From the NCBI GenBank assembly GCA_047967505.1, contig CM106539.1: a stretch of 64,000 nucleotides of DNA, one strand, 5' to 3'. Numbering within the stretch: position 1 is the stretch's first letter; every line of letters begins with the position of its first letter. Below the pieces are notes generated by a model that was given only the letters and a program-made list of their open reading frames with translations, had not been told where the DNA came from and made no database searches. The DNA is from Dipteris shenzhenensis. Taxonomy: Eukaryota; Polypodiophyta; Polypodiopsida; Gleicheniales. Both the position numbers and the translations under genes were made by a program. Of this stretch, positions 13,660-24,434 are shown one piece after another.

Positions 13660-13865
13660 GCAAGGTAAGGGAAAGAAAGGGACAAAGGAGAATTAGAGGG
13701 AATTAAGGGGGACTTAGAGAAAGGAAGGGGGAATTTTTCTTTTTTTCCCTGAAAATGCAAGGGGGGGGAAAAGAAAAGGGTACTTAGGGAAAGGGGAGGG
13801 GGGTTTTCGATATGCAAGGAAGGGGGGGGGGGTAATTATTAAACGTAATGATGAAGGGGGGGAAA
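13660..13865. repeat. Purine-rich, poly-G tract
   Basis: The plus strand is almost wholly A and G, with several runs of seven or more G. It lies inside the LTR element. Confidence 0.8.
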
Positions 13866-14250
13866 TTAATGCTGACGGCAGCAAGGGGGTAGAGGCGGCT
13901 CCTGCAGGGCAACAAGCGGGGCTACAGAATTGGTTGGTAGCAAAGGTTGTAGTGCTAGTGGCATGCAACACGTGGCAGCATGCAGGACTACAAGCGCGAC
14001 AGAGAGGTGGCGCAGAAGCGGCTGGCTGACGGTGGTGGCTGGCGACTAACGTGGCTACTAGAGAATCGGCACGACAGGACTGTAGAGGTAGGGGCGTAGG
14101 CTGCAGAGGCAATTGGCGAGGCTACAAAGGCTCGGCGCTACACATAGCGCGTCACATGGCACACCTGTGCATTGTGCATGACAGCAAGTGTCGCTACGCC
14201 TTAAAGGCGATGCTGGGTCCTAATAAGGGCACAAGTCCCAAGGGGAGCAG

Positions 14251-14320
14251 CCTTAAATAGGCGATGGCTATGCGGGACCTGCTCGCCTTAAATAGGCGAT
14301 GGCTATGCGGGACCTGCTCG
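14251..14320. repeat. 35-base tandem duplication
   Basis: CCTTAAATAGGCGATGGCTA and the following 15 bases occur twice, beginning at 14251 and 14286. Confidence 0.9.
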
Positions 14321-14684
14321 CTGGCAGCCTTCATGTCTCCCAGACTACCGGGGACGACAGGGACTACCTAAGGTTTAATTTAGAAATATAAGGATCCTGT
14401 TGCGATGGCGGCTGGCTTTGTTGGCATGCAGGCTTTTTATTGATTTTGTGCAAAGTGAGGTAGCCTGACTTCGAGTTCATGATTCATGAAAAGACGATAT
14501 CCCCCACCAATTTTTATGCCCAATTTCATTCTTAGTTTCTTCTCTCATTTTATTTTTCACAAGAATCCAAAATTAACTACAGAGAGTAAGCTGATCAAGA
14601 AGCCCCCTGGGTAAATTCTTGAAGATTCGATGACGTCATGATGATGTCAATGTCTGCTACAGCTTCCTCATGGCAGGTCCACAC

Positions 14685-14698
14685 AGTCATGCTCTGAT
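14685..14698. repeat. LINE target-site duplication (left copy)
   Basis: AGTCATGCTCTGAT is immediately followed by the poly-T that marks the LINE 3' tail. The identical 14-mer is at 21954-21967. Confidence 0.9.
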
Positions 14699-14830
14699 TT
14701 TTTTTTTTTCCGAAAAAACAATGCTAATTATATTACTTCGAGAACAAAATACAAGAGGTCAGCTTATAGCTGACGGGCTGCGTTCACAAACTGGACGCAG
14801 CCCTAAAAGGTAGCATAATAAATCATACTC

Positions 14831-17800
14831 TCACAGAGGGATATGCTGAGTGTGAATGAACAGCCATCGGGGTGGTGAGTAGTGCCACCGAAGGCCCTGC
14901 GTAGTCTGCTCGAAGAAGAGGCTCTGTGTGTCCCAAGCCTGGAGGAAGCGTCTCCGCTTCTCCTGACCAGCCCGGGAGTCTCCCTGAATCTGGTCCCACT
15001 GGCCTCTGAGGGTATGAATAATCTCACTCCAAATCTCCGCCATGATCTGGGCAGTCGATAAGGAAGTGCCACCGAGGATCTGCGCGCAGCGCGAGGTCCA
15101 GATGTGCCATCCTGTAATGCTGCTGATAATCTCCCAGACTGGCTACCTCTCCCGAACTCCTGTATCAGCCTCTGCTAGGTGTTGTGGGATACCCTCGAGC
15201 GGCCCCCACGTCCCCTGTGTGATAAGGAAGGTGGGGTCCTGCTGGCATGCCTCGAACAAGTGATGAAGACCAGGTGCGGTGCTGCACCAACAGAACGCGC
15301 CCCAAGTGATCACTCCTAGCTCTGGTGCTGCGCGGGTAAGAAGCCCGAAGGTCCACCTCCACACTTCCTGGGCGTGCGTGCAGCTCCACAGGCAGTGTTT
15401 TGGTGACTCCTCGTCCGCATGGCAAATCTGACAGCAACCGTCCTGGCCTATCTGCCTCAACCAGCTCCCCACTGGAAGACCTTTGTGGGCAAGAAGCCAC
15501 AGGAAGTATGAGATCTTCCGCGGCCGCCAGCTCTCCCACAAGGCCTTCCAGAATGCCTGCAAAAAGAACCTGGAAATACCCTGTGCGTACCAGCTAGGTC
15601 GCTGGGTGGGGGGGCGGCTCTGCATCCTCCCGAGAACTCGCCTGCCCAGAGTCGTGCTGTAAGCGAAGAAGGAAGTCGGCCCCTGTCCTGTCACAATCTC
15701 TGGCCACCACCACTCTCCTGGGTCCCACTCAAGCTCTGACAAGGCCCGCCCCTCCCATAGCCAAAGACGCCAAAGCTGCAACTGGTCCTGCTCGATGCTA
15801 GGGTCGGTACGCCAGACCTTCCCCAGAAGGCCTACGACCCTAACCCTCTGCCACGGGAGTAGGGGGTCGATGAGCGCATCCTCTCTCCTGAGTCGTCCAT
15901 CCCCTGAAACCGCGAAGAAGGCGATAGAGGAGTCATCTAAACGTCCTGCGACCACCAGTGGGATGCCACGGGGGGTGAACTGTCCCAGCCACCGGGTGTC
16001 TCCAGGCATGAGGACCTGAGGCTCAGGTGGAGCCAACCAAGCGGCTGGGATCGCTCCGTCAATCTCCGTGCGTCTCGCTTGGACTCCACGTGCACCTCCA
16101 GCTGCGACTGCAAGATCGGTCATCTCCAGATGTCTGTACGTATCCCTCCAAACTCGAAGGGACCGGGCTGGCCCCCTCATCCAGCCGTCCCACCTGATAT
16201 GTGATCTCTCCCCCAACTGAAGGCCCTCGACGTCTCTGACCTGCCCATTCCAGACGAGCGGCTGGCGATCGATCTCCTCCTGACAGCTGGGCTGGGACTG
16301 TATGAGACTGAGACAAAGCCGCCTCCAAACCATGAGGAGGCTACGAACGAGTGGAGAACGGGGCTGAGTGAGCGGGGCAGAAGTGAAGATCCACCTGAGG
16401 GATGGTGGCCACTCTCCACCTCGGCGCGGGACACAAGAGCCTATTCCCTGCTGAAGTAACATCTTCCACGTCTGCCCCCCCGGGGTCAAACCGCGGATGA
16501 CAACAAGCTTGCCTAACAAGGCCTGACTCTGAAGCTCTGGATCGATAACCCCCAGGCCACCCTCAGCCTGCGGAAGAATGACTGTCTGCCAAGCAACCCT
16601 GGCTCTGGTATCTCTAAGACCATCCTCCCCAGACCAAAGGAAGTTCCGAACCAACCTCCTGAGCTGTGCCACGCTGGATCTCGAGAAGCACCAGCATGAA
16701 GCCACATACCAAGCCGTGGCTAGAAGGACCTGGTTAACTACCAGGGCACGACCTGCAAGAGACAGCTTAGCAGTACTCCAGAAAGCCAGCTTCCGTTGGA
16801 TGGAGTCTAGCACCGGGAGAAACTGCTGAGCTGGCGTGATGTCTAGGCCAACCTGGAAGCCAAGGTATCTAGCTGTCTGTCCTTGTGGAATCCATCTGAA
16901 ACCCAGAAATCGCCCCCACTGAGAACACGCCCCAGGGTCTGTGAGAAAACCAACTGACTTGTTCCAGTTGATTTTCGCACCAGCGGCCGAACAGAAGACC
17001 TCCAAGGCCATCCGCACCCTCTCTAGCATCCTCTCATCATCCTGGACATAAAGGGCTGTATCATCTGCGTACTCCAAGTCCAGAAGCTCCGTGTCCTCCC
17101 GAAGTGGAAGGCGAACCCCCCGGATCCCGGTAGACCTCGCCCGGAGGTAGTAAGTCATGGCCTCGGCGAAGAAAAGAAACAGGTAAGGAGCAAGGGGGCA
17201 ACCCTGACGCACTGATCTCTCCAGGCTAAAGCGCTCACCCATCCTGCCTCCAATGATGACCTTGCTAGACGCTGTCCTGTACAAAGCTGAGATACCCTGA
17301 ATCCATCCTGCGGGGAAACCTAGCCGCTCCAGAGTCCCCTCCAAAAAGGCCCAGTCCACGCGATCGTAGGCCTTCTCAAAGTCGAGAAGTAGAATGGCAA
17401 GGTGTGATCCACTGTGCTGAGCCCACTCCGCCGCCTCTGAAAAGGTGAAGACATTATCCAAGATACTGCGATCCTGGACAAAGCCTGTCTGAGTGTCATG
17501 AATGAGGTCTGGGAGTAGAGGCCGAACTCTGGCACTGATCATCTTAGCGAGGATTTTGTAGGCGGTAGTAAGGAGAGTGATCGGACGCCACTGGCGGATC
17601 TCCTGTCTATCTCCTCCCTTCGGGATGAGGCAAATCAGTCCCGAAGAGAGGCTCTCTGGCATCAAACCGCTGCTGAAAATCCCCTGAAGAGCTGCAAGGA
17701 GGGGCTGATGGATCTGGTCCCAGAAGGAAGTGAAGAAAGCTCGGGGAAGCCCATCCTCTCCTGGGCATTTCTGTCCGTCGATAGCCATCAAGGCCTCCAG

Positions 17801-19225
17801 CATCTCATCCGAGGTAAACGGCGCCAACAACATCGCCTGCATGCTAGGCTGGACCAGGGATGGAATGTGCCTCCACACCTCCTCACGGGCACGACTAGCA
17901 CGAGGGGCAAGCGGCTCCTGCTGGAAGAGGGACCTGTAGAAGTCAGTGGCCAACCCCAGGACCTCCCCCGAATCCGTAACGATGTGACCATCCGCTGTCC
18001 TGAGACTCCGAAGCTGATCACCTACAGCTCTCTGGCCATGCGTCCTGAAGAACTCTCTGCACATCCGATCACCCTTCCGGGCCCAGAAGGAGAGAGAGGC
18101 GTGATAGGAAAACTCTGAGCGGCGCTGGAGTGTCTCCTCCAGGAGGGCTCTGGCTCGAAGGGCCTGGATCCGAAGCTCCTCCGAGCCCGGGGAAGCCTGC
18201 TGGAGTCGTTGAATGGATGCAAGGTCCCTCCGAAGAGCTCTCTCTCTACTCCACCACTCCTGACGAACCTGTAGGGCAGCTAGCTGGCAGATCTGGCTGG
18301 ACTCCTGCAGAGCCTGCGCAACTGAGTCCACCAAATCCGTGCACTCCCCCCAATCTCTGTCCCAAAGACTGCAAATACTGCTACGCACGTCCTCCCTCGA
18401 GAAAATAGAATCGGGGATCCTGCATGACCGAGGGGGGAGGGTCTGGGCTGCCGAATCTAATGAGAGGAGTACCGGCGCATGGTCGGAAAGTGTCGTCCCT
18501 GGAACTATACCCGCCTGACCGCCTCTACTGATGGCCCAATCACTGACATAGAATCTATCAAGCCTCTCCAGGAGTCTGCCTCCTTCCCTGCGGAAGCCCC
18601 AAGAGAAGTCCAGGCTCCCGTGCCAACGCCGGAAGGACGGGTCTCTCCAGCTGTCCCTACCTCCTGTCGCGAAGATGAAGGAGTCCCAAGCTGACTGCTC
18701 TGCCTGAGCCATACTTGTAAACTCCGGACCTCTGCCCTGCTGGTCCTCCAATGACTCCAGATTGTTGAAGTCACCTCCAACAATCCAGGAATCCATGACT
18801 GGAAGAATCCCTGTAAGTGTCCTCCAGAAAGTGGCTCTGCATCGGAGGTCTGTAGGAGCGTAGATGTTGAGTATTCCAATTTTGGATCCCTCCAAATCCA
18901 GGCCTACCCAAAGGGCTCGGCCTGGGATCAACGTGCCATGACCGAAAACTCCCTGGGCTAACTGCTCGCACACGGAGGTACAAACACCCCCACTCCTCCC
19001 CTGTGCGTCGATCGAGGGCTCCCAGTAAGTGTAGGAACGTCCAGGGAGAACCTTCCCGCAGCTACGGGCATGAGCCGCAGAGAGCTTGTGCTCCTGGAGC
19101 AGAAGTACATCCAAACGACCAATCACTGCAGGCTGAAGTTCCTGCCGCAAAATGAGCTTCCTGGGACCACGGGTGCTAGAAGAGTGAAACCCGTTCACAT
19201 TCCAGGATACGAGGTGTAGGCTCAT
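14831..19225 (-). pseudogene. LINE ORF2: APE endonuclease, reverse transcriptase, zf-RVT; one premature stop
   Basis: The frame is open from the ATG at 19225 for 1360 codons. The endonuclease occupies about residues 1-255: SWNVNG, LLLQEHKLS, GGDFNN ~150, LDRFYVSD, and SDHAP ~247. The reverse transcriptase spans about 525-790: LICLIPKG, DFEKAYDRVDW, RQGCPLAPYLF, and the catalytic EYADD ~718. A zinc-binding zf-RVT motif (CCQICHADEES...HCLWSC) lies near the C-terminus. The protein nicks target DNA and copies LINE RNA. A TAG at 15143-15145 stops it, yet the same frame stays open to 14831 and still encodes the usual C-terminal block (HIWTSRCAQILGG, EIWSEIIHTLRGQ). The lesion is thus a single nonsense change, probably TGG to TAG. 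The start overlaps the ORF1 stop as ATGA. Confidence 0.92.
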
Positions 19226-21311
19226 GGTGAGGGATGGGGGGCTGCGAACAACTGTCTGCTCGCGGTCGAAGTCGATGAAGAATCAGGCATGTCGGAATGG
19301 AGGCGCTGCCGCTTATGAGAAGGTTTGGAGGGGGAGACGGGATCGTCCTGCCCGTCCTTCAACACCTTCAACAAAGGCGAGAGGCCTTTGGTGCCATGAA
19401 CAAATGCTTTCTCGAGCCAGCTCGAGATCTCTGAAGTGGTCATCCCATAGAAAGTGCGGAGTTTCTGATGGGACCAAGCTCTGACATCCTGGGGGAGAGG
19501 CCATGACGGGGTAGGTCTAAGGATCACAATCAGTCGGAAGCGTTTGGCGGCGCAGCGCCACCGCAAGCGCACATCGCCCTCGGACCACTGAGTCTCGAGA
19601 AGCTGCCCACCGGACGGGCCTATCTAGGAACAGACCTAGGCATGTGTCTGCTCTCTGAGCACCGCCCAAACCGAGTCGTCTGTCCAGGTCTCGGTGCCAT
19701 CACTGAGGAACGTGAAGGCGAAGCTAGGGCCATCCCTAGGGGCCAAGGCGACAATCTTCCCATCTGCCCCTTTGCGGAGCAAGAAGATGCTGATGTCGAG
19801 ATAAGCCGGGAAGGTCCCAAGGTCGGCCATGTCCAAGTAGTCCCAGGGGCCTGATCTATAAAAGTCTCGAGGAAGCGCTCTCTCCTGAGGCTGAGACCCA
19901 TCAGAGTCTGCCACTGAGGGGCTAGCGGCCATGGAAGCCTGCTCCGGTGGTGGTGTAGACTCCGGGTGACCTGCCAGCGGGGGGGGAGGGGGAGGAGGCT
20001 GAGGGGTAGGCGACTCGAGCTCCACGGAGGCGACTGGCGGAGCAGGTGGAGGAGGCGGAGCGGGGGCTGCCCTCGACTGGGAAGCCGAGGGTGTAGCTAA
20101 CACTGTAGAGGAGTCGAGGGGAGCGGAGTGAGGGGGGGGATGGGGACTCCTCTGGAGCTGGGGCTGAGAGGGAGGAGAAGGAGACTTAGGAGGAAGAGAC
20201 GGAGGCTGAGGCTGCAGGCCGGGCGAAGGGAGGGGAAACTGGGGAGGGGACTGGGACTGAGTGGAAAGGGGCGGGGAGCGGGAGAGGGGGGGATCCGAGG
20301 CTGTGAAGGGCGGCCTGCCGTCGACGAAGAAGCTCTCCCAGGTCCCTGGGGCAGCTGCCTGTCAGGTCTCTGGGGTGCTGCTGCCGGAAGGGTAACTTCT
20401 GCCTCCTTGCCTTTATCCGAGATCTTCTTGTTCCTTCCTCTTTTCCTTCTAACCTCGGTCCAGCCACCCACTAACTCTGGACCGGGCTCCGCCAGCCTCG
20501 GCTCCTCCTGACGTGACTGTCCGGGGGGGGGCGGGGGCGGAGGAGGCGGGGACGGGGATCGAGATGAACTGGCGAAGCGTGGGCACGCAGCCGCCAAGTG
20601 CCCAAAGCCATGGCACCTCAGGCACTGACCTGGCTGTCCGGTGACTATCATGCTCTGGGTGATGCTGCCGGCATCTGTCACAATCTCGATCACTGCAGGG
20701 AGGGTCGCAGGGTCTGCCACAGCCACTCGGACACGGGGGGCTCCTGCCGTGGTCACCGCATTGGCGAAGGTGTCGTGCATAACCCATCCAAAATGGGAGC
20801 CCAAGTCCCTGACAATCGGCCGCAGCTCAGCAGCAAGCCCTGGAAAAACTAGTGTCACTGGGTGGCGAGGTATACGGAACCGAGCATCAAAATCTGCTGC
20901 GCTGAATCCACGGTACCACGGGACTATCATGATAATCTTTCCATCCACCGATGTGGGGGAACCGGCAATCAGGTTGCTCGCAGCTTTCTCATTGGAGAGT
21001 TTGAGCCAGAAGATGCCCCTTCCCATAAGGGCCACCTCCTCAATATGGCCATCCTCTAGCAGGAGAGTGGACTGGAGCCAGTACCTGATGGCTGCTCTGG
21101 AGGGAGAGTGTCCAATGACTCTACCGTAAACAGAGGTACGGGCAAAGTCAGTGGCAACCTCCTGCACACGCGATGATTGTTGCTCTGTCAGGATAACGCG
21201 GTAGGCATCTGGAGAGGGAGGGTCCGACTGGGCCTCCGGATCCGGGCAGGGGGCCGCCATACCGCCAAGACTAACTGCAAGCTTCCGATGAAGAACAGGC
21301 TGCCACCCCAA
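19222..21311 (-). pseudogene. LINE ORF1: DUF4283 RNA-binding protein with zinc knuckle, decayed
   Basis: The protein is spread over three open stretches on the minus strand: 21311-20097, 20103-19636 and 19572-19222. The first holds a DUF4283-like N-terminal region (GRGIFWLKLSNEKAASNLI, PWYRGFSAADFDARFRIP) and a CCHC knuckle CLRCHGFGHLAAAC. It then runs into a long Pro/Ser/Arg-rich linker. The last two stretches share one frame and are separated by two TAG codons. A frameshift near 20100 separates them from the first. The C-terminal part has a conserved WSHQKLRTFYGM block. ORF1 proteins coat LINE RNA. A start near 21258 (MAAPCPD) is an alternative to 21311. The final TGA overlaps the ORF2 ATG. 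Confidence 0.8.
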
Positions 21312-21953
21312 AAGGGGAGACGAAGCGGGAGGATGGCGCCTGGGTATGGAAGGGATGGTGGCGGAGGCGGAGGGTGGAGGCGGGGTGGGGAAGTGAAGCA
21401 GAGGGGCGGGCGAAGCGAGGTGGGTGAACGGGGGGGGGGTCGGGCGAGGCGGGGTGAAGGGTACGGGGCAGGCGGGTGGCGCGGGAGGGCGGGGGGGGGG
21501 GCGGGGGTGAAAAAAGAAAAAAAAAAAGTGTGGAGCGGAAGGAAGCGGGGGGAGCAGAATGGCGAGGGGGGGTGGAAGGCAGAGTGGCAGGTGAGGGCGC
21601 GGGGGGCGGGGGGGAGCGGGATGGAGGCGAGGAGCGAGGGGGTCGGGTGAGCGAGGCGGGGAGCGGGATGGAGGCGGAGAGGCGGGGAGCGGGGCGGGTC
21701 GGGTGGGCGAGGGGGCGGGTGAGCGAGGGCGGGCGGGGGGGCGAGGGCGGAGAGGCAGGGGGCAGGGGATGGGAGGCGGCGAGCGAGGCGGAGGGATGGG
21801 GGGCGGTGAGCGAGGCGTCGGGTGAGGGGGATGGTGAGCGAAAGGCGAGGATGGAGAGACAGGGGGCGGGGGGTGGTCGCGGCGGGGGGGGGGGGCGGGG
21901 GGCTAGGGAGTGGAGGTAGCTAGCGAGGGGGAGAGGGAAGCTCGCAGGAGCAG
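21312..21953 (-). other. LINE 5' UTR/promoter region, extremely GC-rich
   Basis: The plus strand is a G-rich, low-complexity tract with many G runs and few T. It lies between the LINE 5' target duplication and ORF1. In L1 elements this position carries the internal promoter; promoter activity is inferred. Long Pro/Ser-rich or Gly/Arg-rich frames here are compositional. Confidence 0.65.
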
Positions 21954-21967
21954 AGTCATGCTCTGAT
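21954..21967. repeat. LINE target-site duplication (right copy)
   Basis: Second copy of AGTCATGCTCTGAT. Its last eight bases are part of the LTR element's PBS. Confidence 0.9.
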
Positions 21968-21971
21968 ACCA
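21960..21971 (-). promoter_or_regulatory. Initiator-Met tRNA primer-binding site
   Basis: The minus strand reads TGGTATCAGAGC, the standard plant PBS, a few bases inside the 5' LTR (right copy). Confidence 0.88.
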
Positions 21972-21972
21972 C

Positions 21973-22461
21973 TTCTCACGAACCGGTTGGAGGATGCACA
22001 TGTGTGAAAGAATGATGCATAAATTGAAAAGCATTGGCCCTCCAAATGGGGTGGAAGGAGTGCCCACGTGAGTGTACTTTTGCTATTGACAACTCTAGAA
22101 TGCTCATACAATCCACATACCACATATGAATGCATAATGCCTCATGCACACATTCCATGCATACGAGAGGTCACAACCTCTCATGCCTCTTGGGATCCAT
22201 CCCTTGGGCATACCCCATTATTCTACCCTTAGCCTATGACACTTTATGCCTACCATTTATTGATGCATACCCATGCATTCCTACCCATTCCTATCCTAGG
22301 ATCTAGATGTATGAGTGCACCATTTATTACATATCAATTAACATATTCAATACATTATCCATATGGCATTTAGCCATTTAAACGTACCTAGCCTACCTTC
22401 TAATTATTACATTTGATCATGCTAGCCTACTATATACTAGACTACAAAATCATGTCGTGAA
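21973..22461 (-). repeat. 5' LTR (right copy) of the non-autonomous element
   Basis: Near-identical to 11629-12117 and followed by ACAAA at 22462-22466. The outermost base or two differ from the left copy. Confidence 0.82.
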
Positions 22462-22936
22462 ACAAAGGACTCTTGCCCAACATTCTTCAAGTGCACCCAA
22501 GTAATGAAATGTATCCTTATAAATTGCATGCTCATTATAGACCTAAATCCAATGGTTGCTCTCATCACTCACACTTCCGCACGTATTGTAAAACGACATG
22601 TCAATCACACTTTCACACTTACTATAAAATGACATCCTCACCTTATCACTCAAACTTTCCCCCCACCCTTAATAAGGCTCCTAGGTTGCAATTCTACCAT
22701 GGTCACACAGAAGGTACTAGAGGAAAGTGTTCAACAAGAAATGCACAGTTTGCCGTCCCTTCACATGAGGAGCTTTTTCCTCAATCAAGTTTTTCTCTAT
22801 TTTCCAACATGTTGTATTAGAGCACCAAGTTCATGATCATAAGCAAGATTGTCATATATCCATCCATCATAGAACTTACTACTATCTCTGTGTTTAGGAA
22901 CATTGCACTTGTAGCAAGTATGCACCCCTTTTGAAA

Positions 22937-24355
22937 TCAACAGAAGCAAGTAGTATGTGCAACAACTTTGACAAATTGGAGGGGGTAAATAGATTGTTCC
23001 CCTTCAGTGAAAAAGACCATTGGATTAGGTACATTAATCAAACATATATCATTGATGTACCCGTCTAGGGCTATGGAACCAAGTCTTGCCATCCTTATGT
23101 AGAAATTGTATTCAAAATAGAGAATGTATAAATAACACCAAATGGGGGAACATAATAGTCCTATGGGAATCCCTCTAGCTTGTCTCCAAGTGGAATTGTC
23201 AAAGTGTATCATCATGTTGAAAATGAGCCAAGAATTGATATCAGAATCTCATCAACATCAAAGCTTAACTCTACTACGTCTTGTAGCCCACTAACCAAGA
23301 TGGGGAGAAGAATGTAAGTAATTGAAGGCAATGAGCTTCTTCCTTGAAGTTCTAAAAGCTTTCCGTATCACCCATTCCATCACACTAATGAGGCCATCAA
23401 CTCCCTCAAGTGGGATGCATTCATAACAATGTGTTATGTTAGTAGAGTACACAGAGAATATAGTCTCAGGGAGGTTAACCATGAAGTCAAATGCTAAATT
23501 GATCCCCCACCAACATTTTACATTCACACACCCTCTTAGGAAAAGTTCTTGTTACATGTTTGCAGACATCCTTTTAAGTTGTACGTATTAAGAAGACCAA
23601 TTTCATTGTAGATGATCTTGGCTGCATTAGTGATCCAATGAAATAACCTATACCCATAGGAAATGGCAACTTAGCAGAAGATGGGAAAATGAAAATTTTT
23701 TGACATGTCCTCTCAATTTTATCTTTAATCATATTGGTACTTTCATTCATCCTTTCCAAGTCTCCATTACAAAGTCTTTCCTTTGCAAGATCATAGATGA
23801 ACTTTCAATAAACAAAAGCAGCATTGTTGTGTGCTTATGTGAATAAAGAAATATTTTTTAAGGTCGTTAATTGTGTTAACAACATTCAATTTTTCATCCT
23901 CCCAAAAATTGTATCCATTTATTCTAGGACTAGGTAATTCAAGAAATTTTCTATTTAACCACTCATAAGTAAACTTGCGGCAAGATCAAATTTAGTTGAT
24001 GGGTGAAAGCATAGATCACGCCAAGCACATTCAAGCACAGTCATTTAATGCAAAGTTTGTCGTAGGGGATGTCGTTGAGCCATTTTCCAAGTTCTATTTT
24101 TAAAGGGTTATAATCAACAATATCAAGAATACACGTAACAACATGTCCCCATTTTGTATCAACAAATTTTTGAAAATCACGGCACATACAAAGCAAACCA
24201 AATTCATCATAAAATATCTCTTTTGGTGCATACTTAACACTGTTTAAGCTTTTATGGATTTCCAATAAGTAGGAGATTATCAAAGAAATCCATCTCAACT
24301 TGAAAACCGCATTCATGACAAGCACAATGAAAAAACCCTTTAAGATCAATAGCAA
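22937..24355 (-). pseudogene. Penelope-like (telomerase-group) reverse transcriptase remnant
   Basis: Several frames on the minus strand join into an RT-like order. At 23291-23527 lies a motif-A-like block, FSVYSTNITHCYECIPLEG. At 22937-23215 a motif-B-like block QARGIPIGLLCSPIW leads into YLYILYFEYNF, and then a motif-C-like YINDICLIN. The GIPxGxxxSP and YxDDI signatures are those of Penelope-like elements rather than L1, Copia or Gypsy. Upstream, in other frames, a WITNAAKIIYNEI block (about 23600-23650) fits the finger region of the same group. Both catalytic aspartates appear changed to Asn (TNIT, YIND). Several frameshifts and stops show it is dead. No GIY-YIG endonuclease was found. The 24041-24355 part is assigned only by position. 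Confidence 0.5.
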
Positions 24356-24387
24356 ATGGGGTTATCAAAAAGCACATGAATCTATGC

Positions 24388-24390
24388 GTG

Positions 24391-24434
<44 letters not shown>

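Larger units (their letters stand above)
12118..14684 (-). other. Internal region of the non-autonomous LTR element, no coding capacity
   Basis: Nothing resembling gag or pol is visible. It contains a G/A-rich stretch at 13660-13865 with long G runs (possible quadruplex former) and a 35-base tandem duplication at 14251-14320. A proline-rich open frame at 13714-14112 (minus) is a product of that base composition. Confidence 0.6.
14699..21953 (-). mobile_element. Near-complete L1-type LINE with ORF1 and ORF2
   Basis: The 7.25-kb element is on the minus strand. Its 3' end is marked by a T run on the plus strand (to 14709). Perfect 14-base target duplications lie outside (14685-14698 and 21954-21967). 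In order from its 5' end it has a very GC-rich leader (about 21312-21953), ORF1 (DUF4283 plus zinc knuckle), ORF2 (endonuclease, RT, zf-RVT) and a short 3' UTR. It inserted into the primer-binding site of the surrounding LTR element. Perfect duplications and mostly open ORFs suggest a fairly recent insertion, but ORF1 has a frameshift and two stops and ORF2 one stop. Confidence 0.93.
11629..22461 (-). mobile_element. Non-autonomous LTR retrotransposon (LARD/TRIM-like), split by a LINE
   Basis: Two direct copies of a ~490-base LTR (11629-12117 and about 21973-22461) flank the element, with matching 5-base target duplications ACAAA. Beside the right LTR the plus strand reads GCTCTGATACCA (21960-21971), the complement of the initiator-Met PBS TGGTATCAGAGC. 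The element therefore runs on the minus strand and its 5' LTR is the right-hand copy. Without the LINE nested in it, the element is about 3.6 kb: two LTRs plus roughly 2.6 kb of internal DNA (12118-14684). No gag, protease or RT can be seen, so it would depend on proteins from another element. The LTRs differ at about twenty positions by eye. Confidence 0.82.

Noticed and set aside
13714-14112. 132-codon minus-strand Pro/Ala-rich frame as gag of the LTR element
   Set aside because: No gag motif or zinc knuckle; composition follows the G-rich tract.
15795-21129. Long plus-strand frames opposite the LINE (for example 17708-18118 and 20641-21129)
   Set aside because: Shadows of the GC-rich LINE ORFs; no domain or independent codon signal.
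21271-21972. 233-codon Pro/Ser-rich frame (minus) and 147-codon Gly/Arg-rich frame (plus)
   Set aside because: Both come from the G-run composition of the LINE 5' leader and extend across the LINE border into the target site.
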